Shown: positions 24,270 to 36,035 of the stretch, piece after piece
Layout: each line of letters begins with the position of its first letter
Numbering within the stretch: the stretch's first letter is position 1
Origin: Rotaria macrura
Lineage: Eukaryota > Rotifera > Eurotatoria > Philodinida > Philodinidae
Length of the DNA stretch: 64,000 bases
Reading direction: 5' to 3'
Assembly: GCA_900239685.1 (NCBI GenBank)
Contig: OENT01000562.1
Span: 1 to 64,000, forward strand
Notes under the pieces: generated by a model
Databases searched by the model: none
What the model was told of the DNA's origin: nothing
What the model saw: the letters and a program-made list of their open reading frames with translations, nothing else
Program-made: the position numbers and the translations under genes

Positions 24270-25560
24270 TCAGTGTACGGTTTTGAATCCCTCAAGGACC
24301 TTACAATCGGATTGAACGATGAATGGATAGCATTTCAGGTATTGCCGAAAGTGTTTTGTAACCGAAATAATAGCGAGAGCTTCGTGTTTAACCGAACCAT
24401 AGCTAAGTTGAGCGTTTGACAACGTGCGACTGTTTTACTCTTGAGTGAGAGTATAGACGATGTTGCATACGCAGGTATCGAGTTCAAGAATGAAGGCAAA
24501 AGGAAAATTGGTAGAAGTCATAATGGCCAAGGGAGGAACTTATTGTTTGAGAATATCGAACACATGAATACAGTTATGAGTCCATGCAAGTGGGGAATGA
24601 GTCATTATGAGATGCGGAAAGGAGGTAACTCCAAAAGTGGTTTTTCTATCGTTACGTAGTTTTCTATAAGTTGAAGATAGAATTCATTGAGACCAAGGAA
24701 GGCTTGCACAGCTCCTAGTAAGTCAAACCTAGATCATGTTTGATTCCATTGAGAGAAATAAGATGACCGAGAAGTTTCTTTTCCCTAAGACAAAACATAC
24801 AGGTCGATGCTTTAAAGGTTAAATAAGCATTGAGGAGAGCTAGGAGAACACCATGTAGATCAAAAGGATGTTGCTCAAACACGGGCGACTAAACAATAAC
24901 ATCGTCAAGATTGACCAGGTGAATTATCACTTATGATCTTCCAAGAAGATATTCATAAGACGTTGAACGTAGTGGAGACATTTGAAATACCGAAAGACAT
25001 AAGAGTGTATTCAAATAATACTTTGTGAGTGACAAACGCGGTCATGGCCCTACTTGTTTCGTTCAATTCGATCTACCAGTAATCGGAACGGAGATATAGG
25101 CTTAAGGCTAAGTGAGTATGGTGAAGTGAGTCCAAGGCATCATTCGTATTGGGATGGGATAAGCGTTGCATATGGTAACGTCGTTGAGTTAATGGTAATA
25201 AATTAAAAAAACGGAGGAAACCGTCTTTCTTAGGCGCGAGAATGACAAGCGAAGATCAAAGTCTTTTAGAGAGAACAATACCCAATGATTGAGCATTTCA
25301 GTCAGTTTTTCTTCAAGAATTATCCATTGAGAAGATGCGTAGTGTTTGGTGCAGAATTATGAGGTTTGGTACCCGGAATGAGATCGATGTGATGTTGAAA
25401 TTTGTTGTAATAGCCAGGATTGTTGGTAAAAGCTTGAGAAAGGAATGAAGGAAGACACAAATGTGACTATATTGGTCGAAAAATCGCATTGAGTTGGAGA
25501 AATCGAAAATTTCACCTGAAGAAGGATGTGTGGGTTGGGGATGCTTTTGATTTGGAAAAA
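24270..25560 (-). pseudogene. Decayed Ty3/gypsy retrotransposon pol fragment (RT-RNase H)
   Basis: Reading the minus strand across several frames gives the family blocks in the correct order. These are the pre-RT segment (HHIDLIPGTKP near 25400), the RT start (ILEEKLTEML near 25310), IELNET with TAFVTH near 25030, the active-site block VNLDDVIV near 24905 with the YxDD Tyr replaced by Asn and a stop just after it, FLGL with a Tyr-containing block near 24690, FAFILELDT near 24490 and the RNase H block KHEALAIISVTKHF near 24390. Stops and frameshifts are scattered throughout, so it cannot encode a working polymerase. No LTRs, integrase or gag were found. It is an old copy in a repeat-rich zone. 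Confidence 0.85.
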
Positions 25561-26261
25561 TTAAGGGTGATGCGGCGTGTCTGTACTTCAAACTTCATTA
25601 TTTGTCTGAAACGTACGATTGATGTCTTTTCGAAATCTTCACCACAGATTCGTTTTAATAGATCTATGTAGTATATTCAACTTGATCTATGCAAAAGCTG
25701 CATTGAATTACTTCAGATAAAGCTGTCAATTTAGATGGTCTTGAACTGACAAACTTTCCATTCTCACAGTGAGTACGCATTGTCTGAAGAACTTTCAGAA
25801 AACTTTTGAAAATGATTATAACAACTGAAAGGAATGAATAGAATGTTTTTTTTATCACGGACATCTGTTTTATTACCTAAGTTCTGTACGTTTTCTTCAA
25901 AACTCTTTTCTCATTTCTTTCCTTGTCTTTTTAGTTGATAATATCAAATTTTTGCAAATACACAGCGAAGTTTAAGTTTTAGTTGTTTAGCCATTTCTTT
26001 CGGTTTTCTCGGTATTTTCTGTAGTTATATAAACCAATGCAGTTTGATCATGAAATTGAATACTCTAAATATTGACAGTGCTGCTTAGAAAATATTCTAA
26101 GCCTGCATTATCTTCAACCCCAACAATAATTTCTAAAAAATCAAAGAAATATTCGTCTAATGTCATTATCTTAAAAATTACAGCTGCGTTTGTTAGAATC
26201 AAAGGTTAGTTATTCATTTCAAGATTTTATTTCAAGTAAAGATCAAAAACTGAATCTAAAA
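25561..26261. other. Gene-free spacer
   Basis: AT-rich sequence between the gypsy relic and the 3' end of the polysaccharide lyase gene. No gene or clear repeat is seen. Confidence 0.4.
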
Positions 26262-26345
26262 TGTGTGGGAGTTTGGGTTTGGTTGTAAGCTTTCTCTTTT
26301 TGTCTATAATTACAGAAATATGTGGAGTCAACCGCACCCACAACC
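26262..26345. repeat. GT/AC-rich hairpin-like segment abutting the lyase stop codon
   Basis: AATGTGTGGGAGTTTGGGTT at the left and CCGCACCCACAACCTC at the right resemble the hairpin family at 20-31 kb, although pairing is poor. The segment ends directly at the stop codon (26346-26348) of the lyase gene and so would form the start of its 3' UTR. Confidence 0.35.
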
Positions 26346-28607
26346 TCATTTGCTTGTTTTTTTGCATGTTACATTCGTGGATGCGCCTAAAAGTTGGGGA
26401 GAAGAAGGTAATTTTAATGTTACAGTCGTTTCAGTGATGTTCGTCTCTGTAAACATCTTACACCCTTCACCATAACCCATTCGATCTACCACCACATTTA
26501 TTGTTCCATGTATACGAATCGGATGTGATACTGTGACCGTAAAGTCAGTCGATGTTTCTCTGAATAGATAAGCTCCAGAATCAATTAATTGTACTGTTAA
26601 TTGAAATGATGTACTTCTACATGAGACTATAGTTGAAACATTATTCCATAAAACAAATGATGCTCGGTTTAGCACAGGCCACATGGTTCCATGAAAATGA
26701 TTGTTGGTCGAAATGCAAGAAAAGACTTGCTCATCATCATATTCTTTTATTATCGTAGGCATCGAATCAAGCGAAATATTTGGAAGAATAATATAACCGT
26801 AGTCGAGAACATACGGTCCGAGACCATGATTGATCCACATGGTTAACATTCTTGCTGTAATTGTATGATTGGCTGGACCAATAGTATGATAATTGCCCAT
26901 TTTCACTCCAAGCTCTATTCCTAAAGAAGCATATCGTGATTGTACTTGCAACAGGTACCCTATGTTAGTTTCACCAATATGTATCCATTGGATATTAAAT
27001 GTTCTATTTTCATTATATACAAAAGAATAATTTCCATCAGAAAGAGTCACCGTAGTCGCATTGAAAAAACCGACCGTTAGTTGACCACTGAACAGTAAAC
27101 GACTAGCAAGTGTAGTCCAGGCAATAGTTGGTGTAGTCAATGTTAAATTAGTTGCCAGTGCAATAATGGCATCATCATAGAAATGCCATGATCTTTGGAT
27201 TGTCAGATTGTGTGAAGCTGTATCCATCATTGCTAGACCATAATAATCATCACTCACGCCTCCAACAAATGACAGTTTTTTCAAGGCAAAATTTCCATTC
27301 ACACATGATTCAAGTGGAATGTCATGCTCGACAGTAATGCCATTGATTGCTTGCCAATCCATGATAGGAAAAATATCTCTGTAATCATTGTGTCCAATTG
27401 TATATAAATTTAGGACACCTTGACCACCATGCTCATCTTTGAGGTTTTGACCATTGATACATTCTACAGGTTGTGTACGAATGGATTGCATTTTAATGGT
27501 AGCTGTCCAGTTGATACGTCGGTGTACTTGATAATCAGACGTGTAGAAATGTCTATTACCAAGTAAGAGAGAAGCATTAGGTTTACCTTCAAGAAGATCA
27601 ACGAAATGCATCAATACCACTTTGGTATCATTGTATTGAACGTATTCTATCAGAAGTCTAATCCAATCAATTACAAATCCATTAGCGAATCCATTACCCT
27701 CACTCGAAATACTTCTACCTACAACATGCCAGTCCCATTGCCTGTTGATAATCATCCATGCATCGCCTTCGGTTAAAAAATTAACAAAACTGGATAGTTG
27801 TTGTTGTTTGACTTCATACTTTGTATTTTGACTGCACAAAACAAATAGAATGGCATCATTGGCCCATACTAATCCGTAGGAACCAGATAGTAGTTGTTGT
27901 CCATGAAAATGATAAGACCAATCATTTTGTACACCTTCTTCACTTAATGGTACAATCGCAATGTCTTGCCAAACGCGAGCAAAACCTTGTTCCATACCTG
28001 TCAGATTAACAGTAGCTAATGATCGATAGAGTTGAACTAAAATCATATCGGCTAGATTAGCTCCAACATCTTGTGGTCGACATAACCACCATGCTGCTCG
28101 ATAGGATATCTCACTTATTTTTTCAATTTCAAAATAAGTAGCATTGTCACCTAACATCAACAATTGACTGGTCGCATGAAGAGGAATATCGATTTGATTG
28201 AACCACCAATTTGGATTTTGCCAATCATGGACTAGCCAAATATTAAGAGCACAATGAATAGCTGATAATAGATTTGTATTGTTCTTCACCGTTGAACCGT
28301 TAACGGTTAGTGCTTGAAGCATGGTCGTGATTCTATACATGTGCGTAGCAGTATGCCAAACAACAATACTTCTATCAGTATAGTTGATATCTTGCCAATA
28401 GCAAGAACTATTGAGTGTATGAGCGTATAGAATAGCATTCTCTATTGTACTTGGTATGTTTTCTGGTCTTGGCCAAATAGTTAGGTTCAACACACGATTA
28501 TAGATGATAGAAATGTCATCTCGTGGCAGAGAAATATCGGCACACACAGTCGATACAACGACGAAAATAAGAGCACAATAGTTTCTTATCATCGATAGAC
28601 GTAGCAT
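26346..28607 (-). CDS. Family 8 polysaccharide lyase (hyaluronate/chondroitin lyase type), secreted
   Basis: One uninterrupted exon encodes 753 aa with a signal peptide (hydrophobic residues about 10-22). The N-terminal half is an alpha-helical toroid with NWWFNQIDIP (133-142) and GANLAD (182-187). The catalytic trio is visible as N184, H235 (SYHFHG) and Y244 (SGSYG). The His-Tyr spacing of nine matches chondroitin AC lyase. The C-terminal half has the beta-sandwich signature including DWQAINGITVEH. PL8 enzymes cleave acidic polysaccharides such as hyaluronan, chondroitin or xanthan by beta-elimination; which substrate is used here cannot be told. The family is mainly bacterial. Lack of introns, and isolation between repeats, suggest horizontal acquisition. 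Many N-glycosylation sequons suggest it is adapted to eukaryotic secretion. The frame is intact. Confidence 0.92.
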   Translation of the reverse strand: MLRLSMIRNYCALIFVVVSTVCADISLPRDDISIIYNRVLNLTIWPRPENIPSTIENAILYAHTLNSSCYWQDINYTDRSIVVWHTATHMYRITTMLQALTVNGSTVKNNTNLLSAIHCALNIWLVHDWQNPNWWFNQIDIPLHATSQLLMLGDNATYFEIEKISEISYRAAWWLCRPQDVGANLADMILVQLYRSLATVNLTGMEQGFARVWQDIAIVPLSEEGVQNDWSYHFHGQQLLSGSYGLVWANDAILFVLCSQNTKYEVKQQQLSSFVNFLTEGDAWMIINRQWDWHVVGRSISSEGNGFANGFVIDWIRLLIEYVQYNDTKVVLMHFVDLLEGKPNASLLLGNRHFYTSDYQVHRRINWTATIKMQSIRTQPVECINGQNLKDEHGGQGVLNLYTIGHNDYRDIFPIMDWQAINGITVEHDIPLESCVNGNFALKKLSFVGGVSDDYYGLAMMDTASHNLTIQRSWHFYDDAIIALATNLTLTTPTIAWTTLASRLLFSGQLTVGFFNATTVTLSDGNYSFVYNENRTFNIQWIHIGETNIGYLLQVQSRYASLGIELGVKMGNYHTIGPANHTITARMLTMWINHGLGPYVLDYGYIILPNISLDSMPTIIKEYDDEQVFSCISTNNHFHGTMWPVLNRASFVLWNNVSTIVSCRSTSFQLTVQLIDSGAYLFRETSTDFTVTVSHPIRIHGTINVVVDRMGYGEGCKMFTETNITETTVTLKLPSSPQLLGASTNVTCKKTSK

Positions 28608-29861
28608 TATTCAAAAACATACGTGTTTACACGTGTCTTCTTTTGCGTTTTTTTATCATTATTTTTCATTCTTATCAACGTTAGAAGTGACGAAAACTTT
28701 GAAATAGCGTATCATACCGTTCATAACACTCCAAATAAACGGGAAGATGTTCAAGATTTTACAATGATCACATTAATATTGACATGCTTGAAGAGGAATT
28801 TTTACAAGCCACATTGATTAGATCATAAATAATGCTATACGCATCAATCAAAATTCAGCTATGGTTGATAAAGATAAAACTCAGATTTCAAATAATATTT
28901 AAAATTAATCTGATTATCAAATTTGAAATACAGTTTTAAAAATCAGTGGAAATTGTAGATTTTATTTTTGCTTCAATAGCGTAATCAAGATGTTTGGAAT
29001 AATGGGAACACATCTCTTGTGTTGGAAAATACCGATAGGTAAAATGAGCAAGATTTTCATTGATGGGGTCAAACACTTTTTGCCCCAAAAAATACTGATA
29101 ACATTAAGAAAACAAAAACAATTAAATGGAGTCCTTTTAAGATGAAATATGTATCAAGTTCAAATCAATGATCTGAATCAGGCGTCGGCTACGTGATTAG
29201 GATGGGGTGACGATGGAGGCTCTATCTTTAGCCAAAAACTTGACAACAACTCGAACTTTCTGAGAAAATTTCTAATAATTTCTGCCTAATTTTTGAAAAT
29301 TCTTTTGTTATATTCTGGAAGCAACTCGGCTTTTAAGAAATAGGTGCCATTTTTCTAACAAAAAGCCGAATAAAAATTAGTTCGTTTCAACAAAATTTCG
29401 GAGAAACTCAATCAATTCAGCATTAATTGTTCAGTTGCTGTCGGAAAGTTTGATGGGTCATGTTCTACCAAACGTTTTACAGCTCCCTGTTTTCAAAAAA
29501 ATCGACAATCTCGTTGAATGTGCCTTAGTCTACTTTTTTCTTTCTGTTTATGAGATTTATGTATCAAATTTAAGCACCAAAACTCAAGATGATGATGATG
29601 CATTTGTGTATATTCTTTCAGTATTTCATGGGGATATATATATATTACGTCGGGCTCTTGAAGAATGCATGAAGTCATGGAATACATGCACATGACGCCA
29701 TCAACATAGTAGGAAGAAACAGATAGGTACAAATAGCGTAATCACCTGACAACTCAGTTGGAAAATGAGAATATAATAGGACGAATATATTATAAAAGTA
29801 TACACATACACGTGTACGAGCAAAGGAATAAAAAGCATTACAGCAATGAGGCAAAGCGATT
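28608..29861. other. Gene-poor spacer upstream of the lyase
   Basis: The lyase promoter should lie just above 28607. A plus-strand frame from 28623 reads like a signal peptide but has no ATG and no recognisable continuation. Nothing else is supported. Confidence 0.35.
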
Positions 29862-29938
29862 TTTGGTGGTGTTGGTGTGGATGTCAGTGTAGTGATTCTC
29901 TCCTCTTTGCTCACATCCACACCTACACACCCAAATTT
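29862..29938. repeat. GT/AC-rich hairpin family, copy 4
   Basis: GGTGTTGGTGTGGATGTCAG pairs with CTCACATCCACACCTACAC across a loop containing TCTCCTCT. The arms are about 27 nt with a perfect 11-bp core (GGTGTGGATGT). Confidence 0.65.
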
Positions 29939-30029
29939 CAAGTTGTCAGATATCTACTAATGAATTGTATTTCAATAAAATGAAAAAACTGTTCGAAAGA
30001 AGATTACTAATGCCTGTGATCTATTGTAG

Positions 30030-30307
30030 GACATGGAGCGTTTGCTTTCTTGGGATTTGTTGGCAGTTTCATTTTGTGGACTCTGGGTACTCATTGGTTT
30101 CTCAGAAAATATCAACAAGTTCAATATACAAACCCAAATCAGACTTCAAGCTATTGCCAACAGTCTCTATTCAAAGCAAGCGCAGGTATTCGGATCAGTA
30201 TTGACGTTTGGGTAGGTCTTTTGATGATATTGATTTTACTCTTGCTCATTGTCGAAGAAAATCATTCTAGCGACAACAAAATTAAGCCTGTGCATACCAA
30301 CTACTAG
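30030..30307 (+). CDS. Orphan 3' exon of a possible two-helix membrane protein
   Basis: After a good acceptor (ctattgtag), an open frame in phase 1 runs 92 codons to a TAG at 30305-30307. It has one hydrophobic segment near its start (FAFLGFVGSFILWTLG), a hydrophilic loop with Asn/Gln-rich sequence and a Cys, a second strong helix (VGLLMILILLLLIV) and a charged tail. It looks like the end of a real membrane-protein gene, but I could not find the upstream exons. I do not recognise the family. It might also be the relic of a broken gene. Confidence 0.35.
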
Positions 30308-30480
30308 ATTTCATTATTGTTATTGCTCCATTTTATCTACTGCTATATTAATCGTGTTTGCATGAATAAAGATGCTTTTTTCGGCTACTATTTAAGTGTA
30401 AATTTCCCTGAGGTATGTTATGCAGACAAAAATAGCTTCATTTAACGAATATCTTGAAGACCTCGAGGTTGTTACTCTAG

Positions 30481-30635
30481 ATGGGGGTGCGAGTGGCAGC
30501 GAATGTGTGCCACAGTTTGAGTACTGGTCTCAGACTACATATGAGTGGGATGTCGAAGTCTGTATATCATCATCGCTGTAGATGTCGATGTCAGTGTATA
30601 AGTGCGTCTCCCCTCTTAACTCGCACCCATGACCA
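30481..30635. repeat. GT/AC-rich hairpin family, copy 5
   Basis: Outer arms ATGGGGGTGCGAGT (30481-30494) and ACTCGCACCCAT (about 30619-30630) pair. The inner part has GT-rich segments and a TCTCCCCTCTT block, like the centres of the other copies. Confidence 0.55.
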
Positions 30636-30639
30636 CACA

Positions 30640-33600
30640 CCATATACCAACCAATTGTTTCTGATCTCCTAGAAAGTGATCCTTCTTATGTAATATATCG
30701 GGCGTATTCCTTCTTCATCGTTAGCTTCATAGCATAGTACTTTGTGTAGGAGCTACTTCATATAAGTTTCAATTATATTTCAAGTATGAATCGATTCTGA
30801 TAGTCTCTTGTAACCGTCTATCACGGTCTCGAAGGGTAAATTGATATAAATCTCTAGCCATATCCACTTCAACACTCCTTTCAGTTGGTATTTCACAAAA
30901 AAGAGATAATTAAGTATATCTAATAATACATGAATAATCGTGGATGCATCTCATTCATCATTAAAAACAAAGAAGCATGGTGACGTCGTATCGATCATCA
31001 GTTCATCGGCAACGACAGGTGATCTCCTAATTTTTGTTCTAGATTAGGTCGGTTATTGCACCTGTAGACACCTAGTCAAGATTATTCTTGTTTGTTGTTA
31101 AAAAAAATCACAAGTATAACGAACAGTATTAAAAGTTTGAAAAAAGGTATGAGTTGATAGGAAGCGGTCGGAGGCTCTGTCTGCTTGTTTTTTTTAAATC
31201 AAATCTGTTGTAAATAATATTTTCTCTATCTTTTTGAGTATCCGTCATGTTACTTTGATAAAAAGCTACCAGATGACATTTTGTTTACTAATTTAAGCTT
31301 ATAGTTCAAAAAATATTCAAAAGAGTCCAATTTATGTGATTATCAACCGATGAATATGACTTTTTGTCACATAATGATTTCTTCATAAAACTAGTTTGCT
31401 CTTAAATGGATCAACAGTTTAACTAACAATCAATCAGCATTCGAGAAAAGTACAATCTAGCTATTCAGAAGTTGCATTATTTCGTTACAAGACAGCGCCT
31501 CATGATATGATTAAAGAGAAAATGAGGATCGAATAAAGGGTGTTGTTTATAAACACCTCTCCCAAAATTAGCACAGGAGAATAATACAACAGATTTGTCG
31601 GCAAATATCTGACGATGAAAATGAAAGACATGAATATTTAGTAGAAGTAATAAAAGAAATTAAGCAAAACAATGCATTCGTATTTAACAAATGTACAGAG
31701 TAAAACCATGAAAATAAATAGAAATTATGAATGTAACGGTACCTTTACGAAAACTAAATTGAAGCGACATGTACTCGACGTTCCTTTGATCCTTGCCAAT
31801 CAATCCAAGCGTCTATTTGAACTGTTCATGTTAGTGAATTTTCAACCGCTTCGATCGATGGATAAATAAATCAGATAATTGAATATGTGTTTAAAGTGAT
31901 GAACATATGAGCTTCAACCAACCTCTCCATGATGTGATGTAAAAAAGTATTGAACGATTGACTAATGCTTATCGATTACTTGGGTATTTAATGTATTCAC
32001 CAGCAATTAGAACTATTCTCATAGCGGCACGGACAACGAGTGCAGATAGTGATATTTGGGAGGGTCTGTACAACTGAGTTTGAAATTGACATAATTGAAT
32101 CATTTTGATGGGATAGAGTTATAGGAAGGCACATGTTCTTAATTTTTAGAAATCATCAGGACTAGTGAGTATTATAATAAGTTCTTACAGCACAGTTACT
32201 ACGTCGCTGGCCTGCGGATTAATTCGTAAGAATTATTAGTCGCCAAAAACGACTTTTCAGTCGTTAAGTGACCCCCTACAACTTTGTTTTAATTGTTCAA
32301 TATTCATGTTCGAAATATAAAAACTTTTAGTTACATCTTAGTATGATTTAAACGTGAACAATGATGTCGTCCTTTTTTACAAATACATGAATATTGATAT
32401 GTGTGATTTATTTGGTGATGAATTTCTTCATGCTTGAGAACTACTATGGAGCACTCGTTTTTGCATATTCTGATGAATTTTTAATCAAATAGTATCTTTG
32501 GCTAGCATGTGCGAACGTTTGAGACAAATACGAATTTCTACAATTTTTCTCTTATATTGTATTCTGAAAAACTTACACAAACTTCAAAGATTCGACGAAA
32601 CCGTCTTCATTTTTGTTGGCTTACACATGAAAGATTTGTTTTATTCATAGCAAGCATTCATTCATTATCTCATGCACGTATTTACCTATGATACTGATAA
32701 TGTAGCTGGTTTAACAATAAGGATTGTTCTAATCAAGCTCTGCTTAAGAATTTGAACTAGTCTGACAGTTACTGGATAGAATAGTTTCTATATCAATGAC
32801 CAATAATAACAGTCATGCTAAACGTCATCCTATTGCCACTAAGCATCGATGACACCGGTTCCCGGTTGCAGCGATTCCGATGCCGATCTAATCCTATCAG
32901 GTTGGTGCACTACATTCGAAGATTTCCGATTTCTTTGTCTGTAACTGCATCGTTAGAAAAAAGAAGTGAAGTCAAACATTATCTTGCTGACAAAGCATCA
33001 ATCGGTTTAACAAATAGCTTAGAGAATGTTGTAAACTAAACTATCATTGTCAATACTGAAGCACTAAACGAGTAAGAGGCAAGCTACGAAGGTAAACTAC
33101 GGCAGTTCACTATGGAACGAGGTTGTATTTAAAGATTCAATCTACTGGTTATAGATCGAAATACTGTCCGCACACCCCAGCATCCAATGATGCATTCTAG
33201 TATCAACAGCATCTGATTTTATACCAGTAGAGCGTCCATTTGAAACAAAATTATTCAGGTTTCATCTTCAGTATCAACGTACAACACGAAAATGCCAATC
33301 GCACTTGATGAAGTGGCAAATTCATAGGATGCTATATTGAAAAACACATGTCCTAGCTCGATATTTAATTTTCAGCCTTTTCAATGAACGGCCCTCCGTA
33401 TAAAAATGACCAATAACATGATTTCAGAAAATACAAGACGATAAAATAATAAGCATGATCTATAGTATACATAAGGGATGCATCACATTTCACTCGCTAA
33501 TATTCTTGACTAAAACTTACTTAGCATATGATTCAGTAGAAATGACTTGTTATTATATGTGCTGAAGACATTTTTTTATCGATCTGACTTGTGAAAGAAT

Positions 33601-33840
33601 CTCGTATAACCTTACGTAAATATCAAATTAAGAAGATTATTCATAAGAGATACAATTCGACTATTCGATAATATGTGAAGCAACGAAAAAAATTAGCATC
33701 CAAGTATGCATGGAATGTGATTGTTCGTGTCAAACTGTGAGATACCAATAGCCTTATTTTCACATTCACACAGATACTTTTAATTAGAAATCTAAACTGT
33801 TCATTTTATTTATTTCCTAAGAAAACTAATGTATACAGAT
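30640..33840. other. 3.2-kb gene-poor region
   Basis: No gene is recognised. Short frames at 31672-31869 and 32815-33039 (+) have no known motif. This region marks the change from the repeat-rich left half to the gene-dense right half. Confidence 0.4.
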
Positions 33841-34668
33841 CTATTTTTCCATTAAAATTTTTTTCAAATATTGTTCATTTTTATTGACAAATATATAAAA
33901 CATTGGATCCATGATACATGTTGAAAGATATTGACGAATAAAATCTGTTCGAATATTCATTGTTGTTGATTGTTCTAATATTAGTGTATCTTTTATAGGA
34001 TAAAAAAATGATGAATGAAACATTTTCGGTTGCGTTGTTTCCAAACAAATAGTAAAATCATTTGGTGAATATATACTTATTGGAAAATAATCACGTAATG
34101 TTTTCAAACATTGATCAAGATCTTTGTCATTTGTAAATTTAATACGAAATGAACGAATCATAGTTTTCAATGAAGATGTTGGTGGCCACGCATATTGGAA
34201 GAGAACACTGTTACAATGAACATGAAGATGTGTACAGTTAAACATAAGCCAAATGTCTATAATAAAATAGAAAATAAGCTAACAATGTTTATGGTTACAA
34301 AGCTCAATAGTATTCTTTTCCATAGGATATCAACATATTCAACAAAGATTATACGAAAATTAAATCTAGTGTTTCTATTTATCTATGATTTATAGTATTC
34401 TGTCATAGGTAGCAAATATAACGTGCACTTCATCCAATATATTCAGTAAAATATCGTCAACCAGTTAAAATTGTAACACTTTTACTAGACGTTTCGAATT
34501 TTGTAGGAGTTTCGAAGTTTGTTTTAAAACATGTTCATGATAAAATGTTGACTCATTAAGGAGCGATTGAAAAAACTCGGCATCATATTCTACATACGAA
34601 TAACTCCTGATGTGATGCAGACAAATGTGATATGTGCCACAAATGACTTGACGATAAAACATCGACAT
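33841..34668 (-). CDS. REC114-like meiotic recombination protein
   Basis: Two exons, 34486-34668 and 33841-34278, join in phase 0 to 206 aa. The second exon carries a segment IRSFRIKFTNDKDLDQCLKT that matches the late part of the REC114 PH-like domain (FRVxF followed by a helix). Its C-terminal helix, with LEQS and then CIMDPMFYIFV and EQYLKK, follows the family's L..C.MD..F..FV...E..LKK pattern used to bind MEI4. The first exon (Met at 34668) is not clearly alignable, so the N-terminus is uncertain. If exon 1 is not spliced at 34486, its frame meets a TAA 15 bases further on. REC114 works with MEI4 and IHO1/Mer2 to promote SPO11 breaks in meiosis. The match rests on pattern memory and needs a profile search. 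Confidence 0.58.
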
Positions 34669-36035
34669 TGTTCAATGTGAAATTATTTTAAAGAAATTGC
34701 TTGGCGAGAGATCTTTATAAAAATAAGTTTCACGCTAAAAATTTGCCACCAAATGCATTTTATAATATTTTATTCGACAGATGCAGTCAGGAAAACAAAA
34801 GGAAAAGGGAAAGATCACATGGAATGGTTTCATGATCGAATTCAACTATCTTGAAAGAGAGACACTGATGACTGTTCATCAAAACTGTGTCTGCATAGAA
34901 TATTTCAGCTCGAAACTATTCTGTTAATCTAATCAGAACCTCGCAGCACGTAACATTTAGAAATTTTTAAATAGAGGATCTTATCCAGAGACTAATGAAA
35001 ATTTTCTTTCGAAAAACGACATTGGAGATAAGGAATTTCATTCGCACAATATGAAATATCTTACTAGTGTTTTAAAATGAATTGTAGAGGATTTGTTGTG
35101 TTATGATCATGTTCACATGATGGGTTTATTTTTCTTTCGAATTAATGTTTTACAGAAATAGTCAAGTATATAAATCTTCAGATGAATCTAGGATATATTT
35201 TGAGCCGGATCAAATGCGTAGAATACAATATTTGCTTTTATTTTAAAGCAATCGAAAATTAATATACATATAGTCGAAAAGAATTGATCGTCAATGATTC
35301 TGAGTAATGTCTTTTGCACAGAACGAGAGTTATTTAACTTCATAATCCAACCATAAGCAGGCCTCTATATGAACAAGACCAATTTAAATCAATATTCGCC
35401 AATACAATCCTCTGAGTCTAATTCCGTATCAAATGAAAATCATTTCCATACTATTTATGTTTTAAAGAAGAAAAACCATCAATTAACATTTTCATAAGCA
35501 AAAATGCATTCAGATGTTCAAATAAAACAGAAAATTGTCTATGTATCTTAAAAATTCATTCAACATGCCATTATTAGAGAATATACGAGTAACAAAAAAA
35601 AATTATTCAAAAGATTGTATATTTCAATTCTATTTAATTGAAACATTCATTCACGTCAAGAATGTTGGACAAGTGCGAGTTTCTTTGAATATGACTCTGG
35701 TACTGACAAAATATCAAAACATTTAAATATCATGAAATAGTAAACTTCTATCGGCCTAAAAGATCACAAGAGAAACTATATTGATCGGTTCATCATGGTA
35801 ATATACGATGAATCGTAATTCAACAGATTGAGATGAGTCGAAAACATCTGGATCTTATAATCAAAAGATGATAAAGATATATTGTGCATATGAGCTACTA
35901 TTGAAACATGAATTGATTCAGGAACTTATGTCGAATGATCCGTTATATAGAATGCCTATTGTCTGTCGGTTGATCAACAATCGATCATAAACAAAAAGAA
36001 ATGATGTTAGAACGACTGATTCAATTGAAACGTTT
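34669..36035. other. AT-rich spacer
   Basis: No convincing gene is seen. A plus-strand stretch at 35880-35990 reads as a helical peptide for about 35 codons but is broken on both sides. Confidence 0.35.

Noticed and set aside
28623..28817. Signal-peptide-like frame upstream of the lyase
   Set aside because: It lacks an ATG, has no downstream continuation, and AT-rich DNA often gives hydrophobic reading by chance.
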